Shown here: positions 17,525-24,984 of the stretch, one piece after another | Layout of the letters: every line of letters starts with the position of its first letter | Position numbering within the stretch: position 1 is the stretch's first letter | NCBI RefSeq assembly: GCF_003337355.1 | Contig: NZ_QPJW01000008.1 | Coordinates: 124,001-188,000 of the forward strand | DNA length: 64,000 nucleotides | Direction of reading: 5' to 3' | DNA from: Fontibacillus phaseoli | GTDB taxonomy: Bacteria; Bacillota; Bacilli; Paenibacillales; Paenibacillaceae | Program-made: the position numbers and the translations under genes | The notes under the pieces: generated by a model | What the model was told of the DNA's origin: nothing | The model's input: only the letters and a program-made list of their open reading frames with translations | Database searches by the model: none

Positions 17525-18361
17525 ATGATACAGCTCTCACAAGTGGCCGCTGCAAACTATCATTACAAAAGGTATTCCCTGGATTATTTTTTGGATTCTG
17601 TTGCCGGGTTGGGCTTCCGAAATATTGAATTGTGGGCTTCGGGACCGCATTTTCATTTAGACTATTTTACGATGGAGGATGTCAAGCAGTTAAACAAAAA
17701 AATCAAAGAACGAGGGTTAAAGGTCATTTGCCTAACCCCCGAGCAGTATGTTTATCCGGTCAGCATCAGCCATCCCGATCCGGAATACCGCAAGCAAAGC
17801 GTGGAATTTTTTCGCCGGCATATTGAAGCCGCGTCGCTTCTGGAATGCGACAAGGTGCTGGTAACCACAGGCATTGCTTATTTGGACGCCGATGAGGCGG
17901 AAGCGTGGAAATGGTGTCGGGAATCCTTAAGCGAAATCTGTAAAACGGCGGAAAAGGAAGGGGTTTTCCTCCCTATAGAGGCGTTTACTTCCTACACCAC
18001 ACAGGTATTTAACAGCGCTGCGCACATTGCCAAGATGATCCAGGAAGTCGGAAGCCCCAATTTGAAAGGGCTGGCGGATACGGACGTCATGGCGACGACA
18101 GGCAAGGATACCATTCACGACTTCATCAGGGAGCTTGGAGATGATTTAGACCATGTGCATTTCGTGGACGGGAATCCCGGGGGGCATCTGGTTCCCGGAG
18201 AAGGCAGGCTCAATATGGCCGAAGCGTTAAAAGCGTTGAACGATATCGATTATAAGGGATATCTGGGGCTGGAATTGCTGGATCGAAGATATATTTTGGA
18301 CCCGGATAAAGCTATGAAGGATTCGCTTGCCTGGTTTGAAAAGCACCTGGAAGGAAATTAA
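17525..18361 (+). CDS. TIM-barrel sugar epimerase (FrlC-like)
   Basis: A 278-residue xylose-isomerase-like TIM-barrel protein (AP endonuclease 2 family). It has IELWASGPHFHLDYFTMEDVKQLNKKIKERGLKVICLTPEQY, then LPIEAFTSYTTQVF with the metal Glu, LADTDVMA, HVHFVDGNPGGHLVPGEG with metal His/Asp and the GEG end, and LGLELLDRRYILDP. Length and pattern match Escherichia coli FrlC, which interconverts fructoselysine and psicoselysine. GGAGG precedes the ATG. It would feed a C3-epimer of the Amadori product into the same pathway. The Salmonella fra operon lacks such a gene, so this cluster mixes frl and fra content. Confidence 0.83.
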   Translation: MIQLSQVAAANYHYKRYSLDYFLDSVAGLGFRNIELWASGPHFHLDYFTMEDVKQLNKKIKERGLKVICLTPEQYVYPVSISHPDPEYRKQSVEFFRRHIEAASLLECDKVLVTTGIAYLDADEAEAWKWCRESLSEICKTAEKEGVFLPIEAFTSYTTQVFNSAAHIAKMIQEVGSPNLKGLADTDVMATTGKDTIHDFIRELGDDLDHVHFVDGNPGGHLVPGEGRLNMAEALKALNDIDYKGYLGLELLDRRYILDPDKAMKDSLAWFEKHLEGN

Positions 18362-18410
18362 AAGGTACCATTTTGCGGTTTATCATGATAGCGAAAGGGA
18401 GAATGTATCA

Positions 18411-18824
18411 ATGAAAGCGGATGTATATATTCATGAAGGTGAAGGCATCGAATGCGTGTACAAAAACGAGAAGTGGCTCGTGTGCATCAAAAATTGGAAA
18501 CCGGATAACGATATCGACGGTATTCATCGCCTCGAAGTCCATCGCGAAACCGATGAACAATTCATTTTGGTCAGCGGCAAAGCGATCCTGCTGGCTGCGG
18601 ACCGAGTGGACGAAAAGTTCGATATTGAATTGATCGAGATGGAACCGGGGAAAGTCTACAATATTCCTCAAGATACCTGGTTTTATACGATAATGCAAAA
18701 AGATACGAAAATGACGTATGTCCAAGACGCCAATACCACGAATGAAAACAGCGAATACTGCGAAATGAGCGAGACCGAATTAACTTTTGTGAGAAAAAAG
18801 GCGCTTGAAATATTGAATAAGTAA
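18411..18824 (+). CDS. Small cupin-fold protein
   Basis: From ATG 18411 (AAAGGGAGA upstream) the protein has 137 residues. HRLEVHRETDEQFILVSGKAILLAADR resembles the first cupin motif (His, Glu and a Gly at the strand turn), and MEPGKVYNIPQDTWFYTIMQKDTKMTYVQD the second. Cupins of this size are often sugar isomerases, mutarotases or metal-binding accessory proteins. It is the last gene of the fructosamine cluster, 50 bp after the epimerase gene. A role such as anomer or epimer handling is plausible but not shown. No equivalent comes to mind in the frl or fra operons. Confidence 0.7.
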   Translation: MKADVYIHEGEGIECVYKNEKWLVCIKNWKPDNDIDGIHRLEVHRETDEQFILVSGKAILLAADRVDEKFDIELIEMEPGKVYNIPQDTWFYTIMQKDTKMTYVQDANTTNENSEYCEMSETELTFVRKKALEILNK

Positions 18825-18842
18825 ATCGATATAGTTTTGGTG
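18825..18842. repeat. 18-bp direct repeat, right copy (DR-R)
   Basis: An exact copy of the sequence at 13162-13179, in the same orientation. It begins immediately after the stop codon of the cupin gene, the last gene of the fructosamine cluster. Confidence 0.75.
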
Positions 18843-18850
18843 TCAGGATG

Positions 18851-18908
18851 AATTGCCCCACTCCCGGGCATCTTAATTGAAAAACAAGACGAAGGAGTGG
18901 GGCGAATT
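18851..18908 (+). promoter_or_regulatory. Hairpin covering the SASP ribosome binding site
   Basis: AATTGCCCCACTCC (18851-18864) is complementary, apart from one bulged G, to GGAGTGGGGCGAATT (18894-18908). That second arm contains the ribosome binding site and touches the TTG start of the spore-protein gene. There is no T-run, so this is not a terminator. Pairing in the mRNA could limit translation; this is inferred. Confidence 0.55.
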
Positions 18909-19188
18909 GTCCAGAAGGAACCGAAAATACGCGATTCCGGGCGCGGAACGGGGAATGCAGGCGTTTAAAGCGGAAGTGATGAAGCGGGAAGGCTACGTCG
19001 TAGATTCCAGCCGGCCGGACGATGTGAAATATGAGGTAGCTAAGGAGTTGGGCGTTCCGCTGCAACCTGGCGGAAACGGCCACTTAACCACGGAAACGGC
19101 CGGGCAGATCGGCGGCAGAATCGGCGGATCGATGGTCCGCGAAATGATTCGCCTTGCGCAGCAGCAGTTGGCGGACCGGGAGCCGTAA
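18907..19188 (+). CDS. Small acid-soluble spore protein, alpha/beta type
   Basis: From TTG 18907, behind AAGGAGTGG, the protein has 93 residues. The sequence YEVAKELGVPL, then GGNGHLTTETAGQIGGRIGGSMVREMIRLAQQQL, is the diagnostic alpha/beta SASP pattern. These proteins coat and protect spore DNA and are degraded at germination by the GPR protease, which cuts at an E-(I/F)A-type site; here EVAKE is the nearest match. A TTG at 18877 is possible but has no suitable ribosome binding site. Expression is expected in the forespore under sigma G. The N-terminal 30 residues are longer than in short SASPs. Confidence 0.92.
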   Translation: MSRRNRKYAIPGAERGMQAFKAEVMKREGYVVDSSRPDDVKYEVAKELGVPLQPGGNGHLTTETAGQIGGRIGGSMVREMIRLAQQQLADREP

Positions 19189-19200
19189 CGAGCAGGCCTT

Positions 19201-19528
19201 TTAAAGTTTATTCATTATATCCGTTGGAACCTGAGTTCCCAGATAGGTTGAAAATCGTTCAAGACAGTCGAAGATATCTTGTTTCATAGCCGGAGTAACG
19301 GATGCCGGATCTTCCCACCACCAGTTTTTGATGGAGAGTGGGGAGTTTTTTTATGCTTCTCCGGTTCGAACCGGGCGACGATCTTGTCCCCGTACGTGAC
19401 GGGTAGGACATAGTAGCCGTATTTCCTTTCCGTGACCGGTTTATAAACCTCCCAGCGGTATTCAAAATCACATCCACCTCTATAATGCGGTTATCCTGCA
19501 ATAGTCTCTGGAAGGCTCCTTTTCTCAC
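19201..19528 (-). pseudogene. C-terminal remnant of YcaQ-like winged-helix protein
   Basis: On the minus strand, pieces of one protein can be read in successive frames. CDFEYRWEVYKPVTERKYGY leads into YVLPVTYGDKIVARFEP; after a shift in the A/C run near 19347, LSIKNWWWEDP follows, then MKQDIFDCLERFSTYLGTQV to TAA 19201-19203. This is the conserved C-terminal part of the YcaQ/AlkZ-like family (winged-helix DNA glycosylases unhooking interstrand crosslinks). The N-terminal two thirds are absent and at least two frameshifts are present, so it is a decayed gene. Confidence 0.68.
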
Positions 19529-19582
19529 AGGAGACCCCCTTTTTCCATGTTTTCCAAGCCTCCAGTCCAGCCATCAAGCTAA

Positions 19583-19625
19583 AATATCCCCTGACCTTAC
19601 AGAGCTTCACAGGATAAGGGGATTT
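19583..19625 (-). terminator. Terminator of the two-repeat protein gene
   Basis: On the minus strand AAATCCCCT pairs with AGGGGATATTT around a looped middle, directly after the stop codon, followed by T residues. Confidence 0.6.
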
Positions 19626-19627
19626 TG

Positions 19628-20188
19628 TTATTTCCGTCGTCTGCGCCGGGATCTTTTCGTGCCTTTGCCGAACCATTTGTTCACCGCGGTGCTGTCCGGC
19701 CCCCCGCCGACGGCATGCTGCTGCTTGGTCCCCGGACTTTCGATCGCGGCGTTCGTTCCCCCGGAACTGTAATATCCGGCGCCGCTGGTAACCTGCGTGG
19801 CGGACGCATTCGCAAAGCCTTTGGGGAGCTTGACGATCTGATCGTTAATGACGATCACGACCTCTTTGCCGTGCGGTTTCGGAAGAAGGGCAAATCCGTT
19901 AGCGGACAGCCGGCCTTTCCGGCCTTTCGTGTCCAGGTTTTTCGCTTTGCCGCCAGCCCCGACGCTCTGCTGTTGCCGCGTTAAGGGAGACAAAATGGCA
20001 GCGTTGTTGCCGGCTGCGCTGCTTCGTCCTGCCCCGCTGGAAATTTGCGTCGTATTGGGCGCATTCGTAAACTGGCGGTTGATCACAAACACGACCTTGT
20101 CTACACCTGGTAGAGGGGTTTTGGTGACGATTTTGCGCTTCCCTTTTTCCAAGATAATAGTGAGCCGGTCATTGTGTTTTCTTTTCAC
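19628..20188 (-). CDS. Hypothetical protein with two internal repeats
   Basis: From GTG 20188, which follows AAAGGAG at proper spacing (the frame extends to 20215), the protein has 186 residues. It contains two copies of a unit of about 55 residues: a strand VVFVINRQ or VVIVINDQ, then the pattern TQ-I/V-S/T-SGAG-xx-SS-x-G-x-NAAI-x-SP-x-T-x-QQ-x-S/A-VG-x-GG. The N-terminus is basic and the C-terminus ends in RSRRRRRK. I do not recognise the family. There is no signal peptide. The Gly/Ser/Asn-rich repeats and basic tail recall spore-associated proteins of Bacillales, a weak inference also suggested by the nearby SASP gene. Confidence 0.65.
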   Translation of the reverse strand: MKRKHNDRLTIILEKGKRKIVTKTPLPGVDKVVFVINRQFTNAPNTTQISSGAGRSSAAGNNAAILSPLTRQQQSVGAGGKAKNLDTKGRKGRLSANGFALLPKPHGKEVVIVINDQIVKLPKGFANASATQVTSGAGYYSSGGTNAAIESPGTKQQHAVGGGPDSTAVNKWFGKGTKRSRRRRRK

Positions 20189-20346
20189 CCGAACATCTCC
20201 TTTTTTACTAATCATATGCGGTGAAAGTTGTTCATTGGCCCGGGTAGATGACGGGGACGCCGAAAAAATGGGTGGGGCGATGAATGAAATGGCAGGAAGT
20301 GTTCAAAATATAAACGTTCAACTTCAACCTGGAAAGAAGGGTCTCC

Positions 20347-21000
20347 ATGAAACGTAGATTGTTGATATTCACGATGATTTGCTTGCTCACCGGGCTGGTG
20401 TCGCCGGCAATCGTTGGAGCTGCGCAAGTAGAAGAGCCGTCCGTTAAAAATATCTGCATAAGTCCGGCGGTGTTCAAGCTCGCAAGCGAGATGAGGAAGC
20501 TTTGGATCGATCATGTGGTTTGGACGCGGAACTATATCGTCAGTGCGGTAGAAGGACTGCAGGATCAGAAGCCGGTGCTGGCAAGACTGCTGAAGAATCA
20601 GCAGGATATCGGAGACGCGATCAAGCCCTATTATGGGGAGGCCGCAGGAAACAAGCTGGCTGAGTTGTTGCGGGAGCATATTCTGATTGCGGGGAAAATA
20701 GTCGATGCTGCAAAAAGCGGCCAGCAAGCGGAAGTGGAGAAGCTCAATAAAGAATGGTATCGCAATGCGGATGATATCATTCAATTTCTGACTCGCGCGA
20801 ATCCTTACTGGACCGTAAAGGAATTGCAGCCGATATTCTATCATCATCTTCAATTGGTGACAGACGCTGTTACGGCAAGAATTAAGAAGGACTGGGATGC
20901 CGATATCCGGGCTTTTGATGAGGGGCAGAAACATATCCTTGTGCTGGCTGACGTTCTTTCCAAGGGGATCATCCGGCAATTTCCCGACAAGTTCAAATAA
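20347..21000 (+). CDS. Conserved secreted protein of unknown function
   Basis: A 217-residue protein with a signal peptide (MKRRLLIFTMICLLTGLVSPAIVGAA). The mature part is predicted helical, with conserved segments MRKLWIDHVVWTRNYIVSAVEGL, LLKNQQDIGDAIKPYYGEAAG, LLREHILIAGKIVDAAKSG, WYRNADDIIQFL and DVLSKGIIRQFPDKF. I recognise this as a widespread family of uncharacterised exported proteins in bacilli and other soil bacteria, with no known activity that I can name. AAGAAGGG precedes the ATG. It is followed by a terminator, so it stands alone. Confidence 0.8.
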   Translation: MKRRLLIFTMICLLTGLVSPAIVGAAQVEEPSVKNICISPAVFKLASEMRKLWIDHVVWTRNYIVSAVEGLQDQKPVLARLLKNQQDIGDAIKPYYGEAAGNKLAELLREHILIAGKIVDAAKSGQQAEVEKLNKEWYRNADDIIQFLTRANPYWTVKELQPIFYHHLQLVTDAVTARIKKDWDADIRAFDEGQKHILVLADVLSKGIIRQFPDKFK

Positions 21001-21020
21001 AATAGATTAGAACCGGCAGG

Positions 21021-21051
21021 AGTCGCTTACATACTAGTAGGCGGCTTTTTG
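21021..21051 (+). terminator. Terminator of secreted-protein gene
   Basis: A 10-bp stem (AGTCGCTTAC with GTAGGCGGCT, G-U pairs included) is followed by five T residues, 20 bp after the stop codon at 21000. Confidence 0.8.
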
Positions 21052-21154
21052 TCGTTCTCAAGAGTAGTACAGGGACTCGGCGGCGTAGCCGCGTAACCTT
21101 TCCGACATGAAGCGCGTCTAAAGAGTAAATTAGGAATAAGGGGGATCTTAATCC

Positions 21155-22387
21155 GTGAAAAAAATATCTGGCGTATTGTTATCCGCGGCCATTGTCCTGA
21201 ATCTGGGTACGAGTCTCGCCATGGTGCCGTCTTCTGCTAAAGCGGAGGTTCCCGTTTCATCGGGAATCAAGGCAGAGTCGCCCAAGGGGGACCCCAAGGA
21301 GGACATTGCCAAAATGTACCTCGTAAAGCACGAGTTGAAATTCGATCTGCAAGGCACAACCGCGATGCTCGACGGGAAGTCGCTTCAAGTGGACAAGGCG
21401 ATTCAGAAAAACGGCCGGGTATTCGTGCCGCTGCGCACGCTGCAAGTGAGCGGGGCTGCCCAATCCGTTACCTGGAACGCGAAAAAGCAGGAAGCCCGCG
21501 TCATTATGAAGCAGGAACTCGTTCCGGCCTGGCGGGAACTGATCTTCCGAACCGGATCGGATCAAGCCTATACGGCGGAAGGCCCAGCCATCTCCGGCGA
21601 AAAAATACCGGCGCCGTTTGTTTCGGGCGGCAGAGTGTATATTCCGGTGAAGCCGCTGTCCTGGCTGGGGATATCGGCCTCCGCCTCGCAGGGAACGGTG
21701 ACCTGGGCCTGGAGCGATAAGGTCATCGAGACCTATATTTCCGATTGGGAAGTAGACCAGGAGACGACGACATTCACCATGTTGTACCAGCAGGACATGA
21801 ATACCCCGCAGTTCTTGTTCTCTTTGGGCAGCGGAGCATGGGGCGGCGGCACCGGCAAAGTGACGGCCAAACATATTTCGCAGGACGGACGCCTTTACAA
21901 CCGAATGGAATTTACGGCGGATCTGCGTCCGGGCGTCAATCCGATGCAGCTGTTTGCGGTTTCTGCGGGAACCGCGGATTTCAGCGTGCTGCGCAAAGTG
22001 CCGAACCCTCAGGACGTGCCGGTCGCGTTGACGGAAGAAGGCAAGTTGCATGTCACCTTCAATTCTCCCGAAACCGGATATGTAACGGCCAAGAAAGGCG
22101 AGAAGATTCACTTTGCGGGTACGATCAAGAAGGCGAACGGCAGCTTCGATAAAGTGACGCTGGCGGTTCAGAAATACGAGCCGGTAACGGGAGGTTTGGG
22201 ACGCCAGGTGTATAAAGGTGCCGGTTCCAAAGAGCTGGTCATCAAGAACAACAAATTTGCCGGCGATATCCAACTGGACGAACCGGGCTATTATCTGATT
22301 ACCGTGAATAGTCCGCGTTATATCCCGTTCCTGGAAAACGGACCGGCATCGACGGTATGGGCTGAAGTCGTGGTGGAAGTAGAGTAA
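21155..22387 (+). CDS. Secreted copper-amine-oxidase N-domain protein
   Basis: A 410-residue protein with a signal peptide (residues 1-31, ending SSAKAE). A copper-amine-oxidase N-terminal-like domain of two half repeats follows (about residues 60-190: AMLDGKSLQVDKAIQKNGRVFVPLRTLQV and GGRVYIPVKPLSWLGI). The C-terminal 200 residues are beta-rich, with no family I recognise. In Paenibacillaceae such domains are common on exported, wall-associated proteins and do not imply oxidase activity; none of the oxidase catalytic core is present. It ends 14 bp from the convergent Tag gene. Confidence 0.82.
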   Translation: MKKISGVLLSAAIVLNLGTSLAMVPSSAKAEVPVSSGIKAESPKGDPKEDIAKMYLVKHELKFDLQGTTAMLDGKSLQVDKAIQKNGRVFVPLRTLQVSGAAQSVTWNAKKQEARVIMKQELVPAWRELIFRTGSDQAYTAEGPAISGEKIPAPFVSGGRVYIPVKPLSWLGISASASQGTVTWAWSDKVIETYISDWEVDQETTTFTMLYQQDMNTPQFLFSLGSGAWGGGTGKVTAKHISQDGRLYNRMEFTADLRPGVNPMQLFAVSAGTADFSVLRKVPNPQDVPVALTEEGKLHVTFNSPETGYVTAKKGEKIHFAGTIKKANGSFDKVTLAVQKYEPVTGGLGRQVYKGAGSKELVIKNNKFAGDIQLDEPGYYLITVNSPRYIPFLENGPASTVWAEVVVEVE

Positions 22388-22400
22388 AATAACCGCGAAG

Positions 22401-22967
22401 TTATGCTTTACCGCTTCTGCAAAAGCAATCGAGCGTGTGATCGTTCACCATGCCGGACGCTTGCATGAAGGCATAGAGAATCGTGGAGCCGACGAATTTC
22501 ATGCCCTTCTTCTTCAGGACTTTGCTCATGGCATCGGAGAGAGGGGTGGAAGCGGGGACGCTGGCGATGCTCTCCCAATGGTTAACGATGGGCTTGCCGT
22601 CTACAAAGCCCCATAGGTATTTCGCAAAGCTGCCGCTATCCTTGGCGATATCCAAGTAAATTTGCGCATTGGTGATGACCGCCTGGATTTTCAAACGATT
22701 CCGGACGATTCCAGGATTTTGCATCAATTCCTCGACCTTGTCCGGTCCGTATAAGACAATCTTTCGAGGGTCGAATTGATCGAAGGCTTCCCTAAAACTT
22801 TCGCGTTTCTTCAGAATGGTATACCAGCTGAGTCCCGCTTGCATCCCTTCAAGCATGAGCAATTCAAACAGCTTTTGGTCATCGTAAAGCGGCTTGCCCC
22901 ATTCCTCATCATGGTAGGCGATGTATAGCGGGTCGGTATTGACCCAGGCGCAACGGGTAGGATTCAC
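22401..22967 (-). CDS. tag: DNA-3-methyladenine glycosylase I
   Basis: From GTG 22967 (AAGGAG upstream) the protein has 188 residues, normal for Tag. It shows the zinc Cys near the start (RCAWVN), YIAYHDEEWGKPLYDDQKLFELLMLEGMQAGLSWYTILKKRESFREAFDQFDP, then GSTILYAFMQASGMVNDH and the C-terminal zinc-binding HTLDCFCR. Tag excises 3-methyladenine from alkylated DNA as the first step of base excision repair. The frame extends to 23015, but that part lacks similarity. It is convergent with the secreted-protein gene. Confidence 0.94.
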   Translation of the reverse strand: MNPTRCAWVNTDPLYIAYHDEEWGKPLYDDQKLFELLMLEGMQAGLSWYTILKKRESFREAFDQFDPRKIVLYGPDKVEELMQNPGIVRNRLKIQAVITNAQIYLDIAKDSGSFAKYLWGFVDGKPIVNHWESIASVPASTPLSDAMSKVLKKKGMKFVGSTILYAFMQASGMVNDHTLDCFCRSGKA

Positions 22968-23178
22968 GGTGAAAACACTCCTTCTCGAACGTTTGTTTGC
23001 ATGATTTGTAATCATATTTTATCTCAATTCGGGAAAAAAGCATAGTTATCGGGGAGCCGATACTCGTAAATAGCTCTTCGGCCTCCCTCTGGGCGGCTCT
23101 TCCGGTGTTCTCTCCGTTGCTTCCGCACGGCAGGGCTGCCACCATCGGCTCCACGCCGTCTGCAAGAAAATAACTGGA
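22968..23178. other. Intergenic region upstream of tag, nothing recognised
   Basis: About 210 bp between tag and the repeat element. An open frame on the minus strand (22909-23154) has no family similarity or ribosome binding site and is not called. The tag promoter should lie here. Confidence 0.45.
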
Positions 23179-23363
23179 TAACTGGATTTCATACAGTTAT
23201 TTTTTCGTTACCGGCCTTGTGGTCAGGATTAACTGTAAAACCTGCAGTTAATTCGCTCCCAAAAGGCCGAAGTGGTCTTAAACCTGAAAATTATCTGTAG
23301 GTTATCCAGTTAATTCGCAAATCATGGGCGCAAGCATCAAAATAGCTGGAGTTTTTCCAGTTA
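23179..23363. repeat. Four-palindrome element, AACTG family, copy 1
   Basis: Units of 21 bp occur at 23179-23199, 23230-23250, 23292-23312 and 23343-23363, with starts 51, 62 and 51 bp apart. Units 1 and 2 are forward (for example TAACTGTAAAACCTGCAG), units 3 and 4 reverse (GGTT or GTTTTT in the loop, ending CCAGTTA). It lies between tag and thrC. Confidence 0.85.
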
Positions 23364-23367
23364 ATTA

Positions 23368-23415
23368 AAAAGGCTGGCCCCACGGTCATCAAGAGATGAT
23401 CAGGGCCAGCCTTTG
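23368..23415 (-). terminator. Terminator of thrC
   Basis: Arms AAGGCTGGCCC and GGGCCAGCCTT enclose a loop of about 20 bases just after the thrC stop. T residues follow on the minus strand, where the repeat element begins. Confidence 0.8.
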
Positions 23416-23426
23416 CTTGTGCGCAA

Positions 23427-24818
23427 TTAGAAAAACTTCAGCAACTCCGCCTTCACGGCGCTGTTCGAGCCGTCGACAAGCTTTTGATGCTGCGGCTTGT
23501 CGAACAAAGCTTGAATCTGCGCCGGGAACGTCTGCTCGATTTGAATCAGCTCGATCGCCTCGTTGAACTTGGCCGGATGAGCCGTCGCCAAAGCCACGGT
23601 GACTTCGCTTTTTGCGGTGAACCGGTCCGCCGCGGCTACGCCGCAAGCGGTGTGCGGGTCCAGCAGGTAGCCAAAATCATCGTGCACCTGACCGATCGTA
23701 GCGAGACAGTCGTCATTCTCCACGCTCGCCGCGGCAAAATCGCGCTGCACTTGCTCGAGCGTCTCGCCGGATACGGTAATCCGGCCTTTCTGCCGGAATC
23801 CTTCCATGAGGGCGGAGACGGCTGTTGCATCTTCCCCTTGCAGGTAGTACAAGTAACGCTCGAAATTGCTCGCGACCTGGATGTCCATCGACGGGCTGTA
23901 CGTCATATGGAATTCACCCGGCTGGTAGACGCCTTCGTTCACGAAGCGTTCCAGAATGTTGTTCTCGTTGGTGGCGAGAATGAGTTTGCCGACGGGCAGC
24001 CCCATTTTTTTGGCCAGAAAGCCCGCAAAAATGTCCCCGAAGTTGCCGGTAGGCACGCTAAAGTTAACGGTCCCTGCACCCGTGCCCGAGTTCGCAAGCT
24101 GGAAGTAGGCGTAGAAGTAATATACGGTCTGCGCGAGAATCCGCGCGAAGTTGATCGAGTTAATCGCCCGCAGGTGATATTCCTGCTTGAATGCTACGTC
24201 GGCGAACAATTCCTTGATAATCCGCTGGCAGTCATCGAAGTTGCCTTCGACCGACAGGTTCAGTACGTTGGCGTCATCCACCGTCGTCATCTGCAGCTCC
24301 TGTACTTTGCTGACCTTGCCGTTCGGATGCAGAATGCAAATTTTAATTCCTTTCTTGCCCCGTACTCCCTCAATGGCGGAAGCCCCGGTATCGCCGGAGG
24401 TGGCACCGAGAATGTGGATGATGGAATTCTTTTCATGGGAGATGTACGAGTACAGGTTCCCCAGAAATTGCAGCGCGATATCTTTAAAAGCGAACGTCGG
24501 TCCGTGGAACAATTCCAGTACATGAAGACCGTCCTTGATCCGGCGCAGCGGAGTAACGTCCTTATCGCGGAACGTTTTGTAGCTGTCGTCCACGAGTTGC
24601 TTCAAATCCTCGCGCGGGATTTCCCCGTCCGTATACAATGCGAAAATTTCAAGGGCCAGCTCCGGGTAGGAGAGCTTTTGCCACTGTGCCAGCGTGTCAT
24701 CCGATACGTGCGGGATATGCTTCGGAACGAGCAGACCGCCGTCGTCGCCCAGTCCCATCAGGACTGCGTCGATAAAGCCGATGCCCGCTACTTTCCCCCT
24801 AGTGCTGATGTATTCCAT
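23427..24818 (-). CDS. thrC: Threonine synthase
   Basis: From ATG 24818 (AAAGGGG upstream) the protein has 463 residues. This is the long threonine synthase class of Escherichia coli and yeast, starting with MEYISTRGK. The PLP-binding segment is FHGPTFAFKDIALQFLG, with the Schiff-base Lys in FKD. LGATSGDTGASAIEG binds the cofactor phosphate, and SVPTGNFGDIFAGFLAKKMG is also diagnostic. It converts O-phosphohomoserine to threonine. The gene stands alone without hom or thrB neighbours, and a few codons upstream of 24818 are open but lack homology. Confidence 0.95.
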   Translation of the reverse strand: MEYISTRGKVAGIGFIDAVLMGLGDDGGLLVPKHIPHVSDDTLAQWQKLSYPELALEIFALYTDGEIPREDLKQLVDDSYKTFRDKDVTPLRRIKDGLHVLELFHGPTFAFKDIALQFLGNLYSYISHEKNSIIHILGATSGDTGASAIEGVRGKKGIKICILHPNGKVSKVQELQMTTVDDANVLNLSVEGNFDDCQRIIKELFADVAFKQEYHLRAINSINFARILAQTVYYFYAYFQLANSGTGAGTVNFSVPTGNFGDIFAGFLAKKMGLPVGKLILATNENNILERFVNEGVYQPGEFHMTYSPSMDIQVASNFERYLYYLQGEDATAVSALMEGFRQKGRITVSGETLEQVQRDFAAASVENDDCLATIGQVHDDFGYLLDPHTACGVAAADRFTAKSEVTVALATAHPAKFNEAIELIQIEQTFPAQIQALFDKPQHQKLVDGSNSAVKAELLKFF

Positions 24819-24984
24819 AATGATCCCCTTTGCATTCAACGATTTTCAACCATTGTAACAAAAAATGACCGCTTTCCCAACAGGTTTGCGTCATTTTTAT
24901 TTCGGCTTGATGCTATAAGCGATGGTGGTACAATGGAATTGGGTCGAACTAACTAAGTTGTCTTGGAATCAGGAGAGATTGCCG

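Noticed and set aside
22909..23154. 81-residue minus-strand frame upstream of tag
   Set aside because: It overlaps the tag N-terminus in another frame, and has neither a ribosome binding site nor similarity.
23179..23363. Possible CRISPR array (regularly spaced palindromic repeats)
   Set aside because: Only four units, the second pair inverted relative to the first, spacing that alternates 51/62/51, recurrence of the same units at several loci, and no cas genes. This is not CRISPR architecture.
23484..24956. 490-residue plus-strand open frame
   Set aside because: It lies antisense to thrC, which has full family similarity. It has no motifs and reflects codon bias of the real gene.
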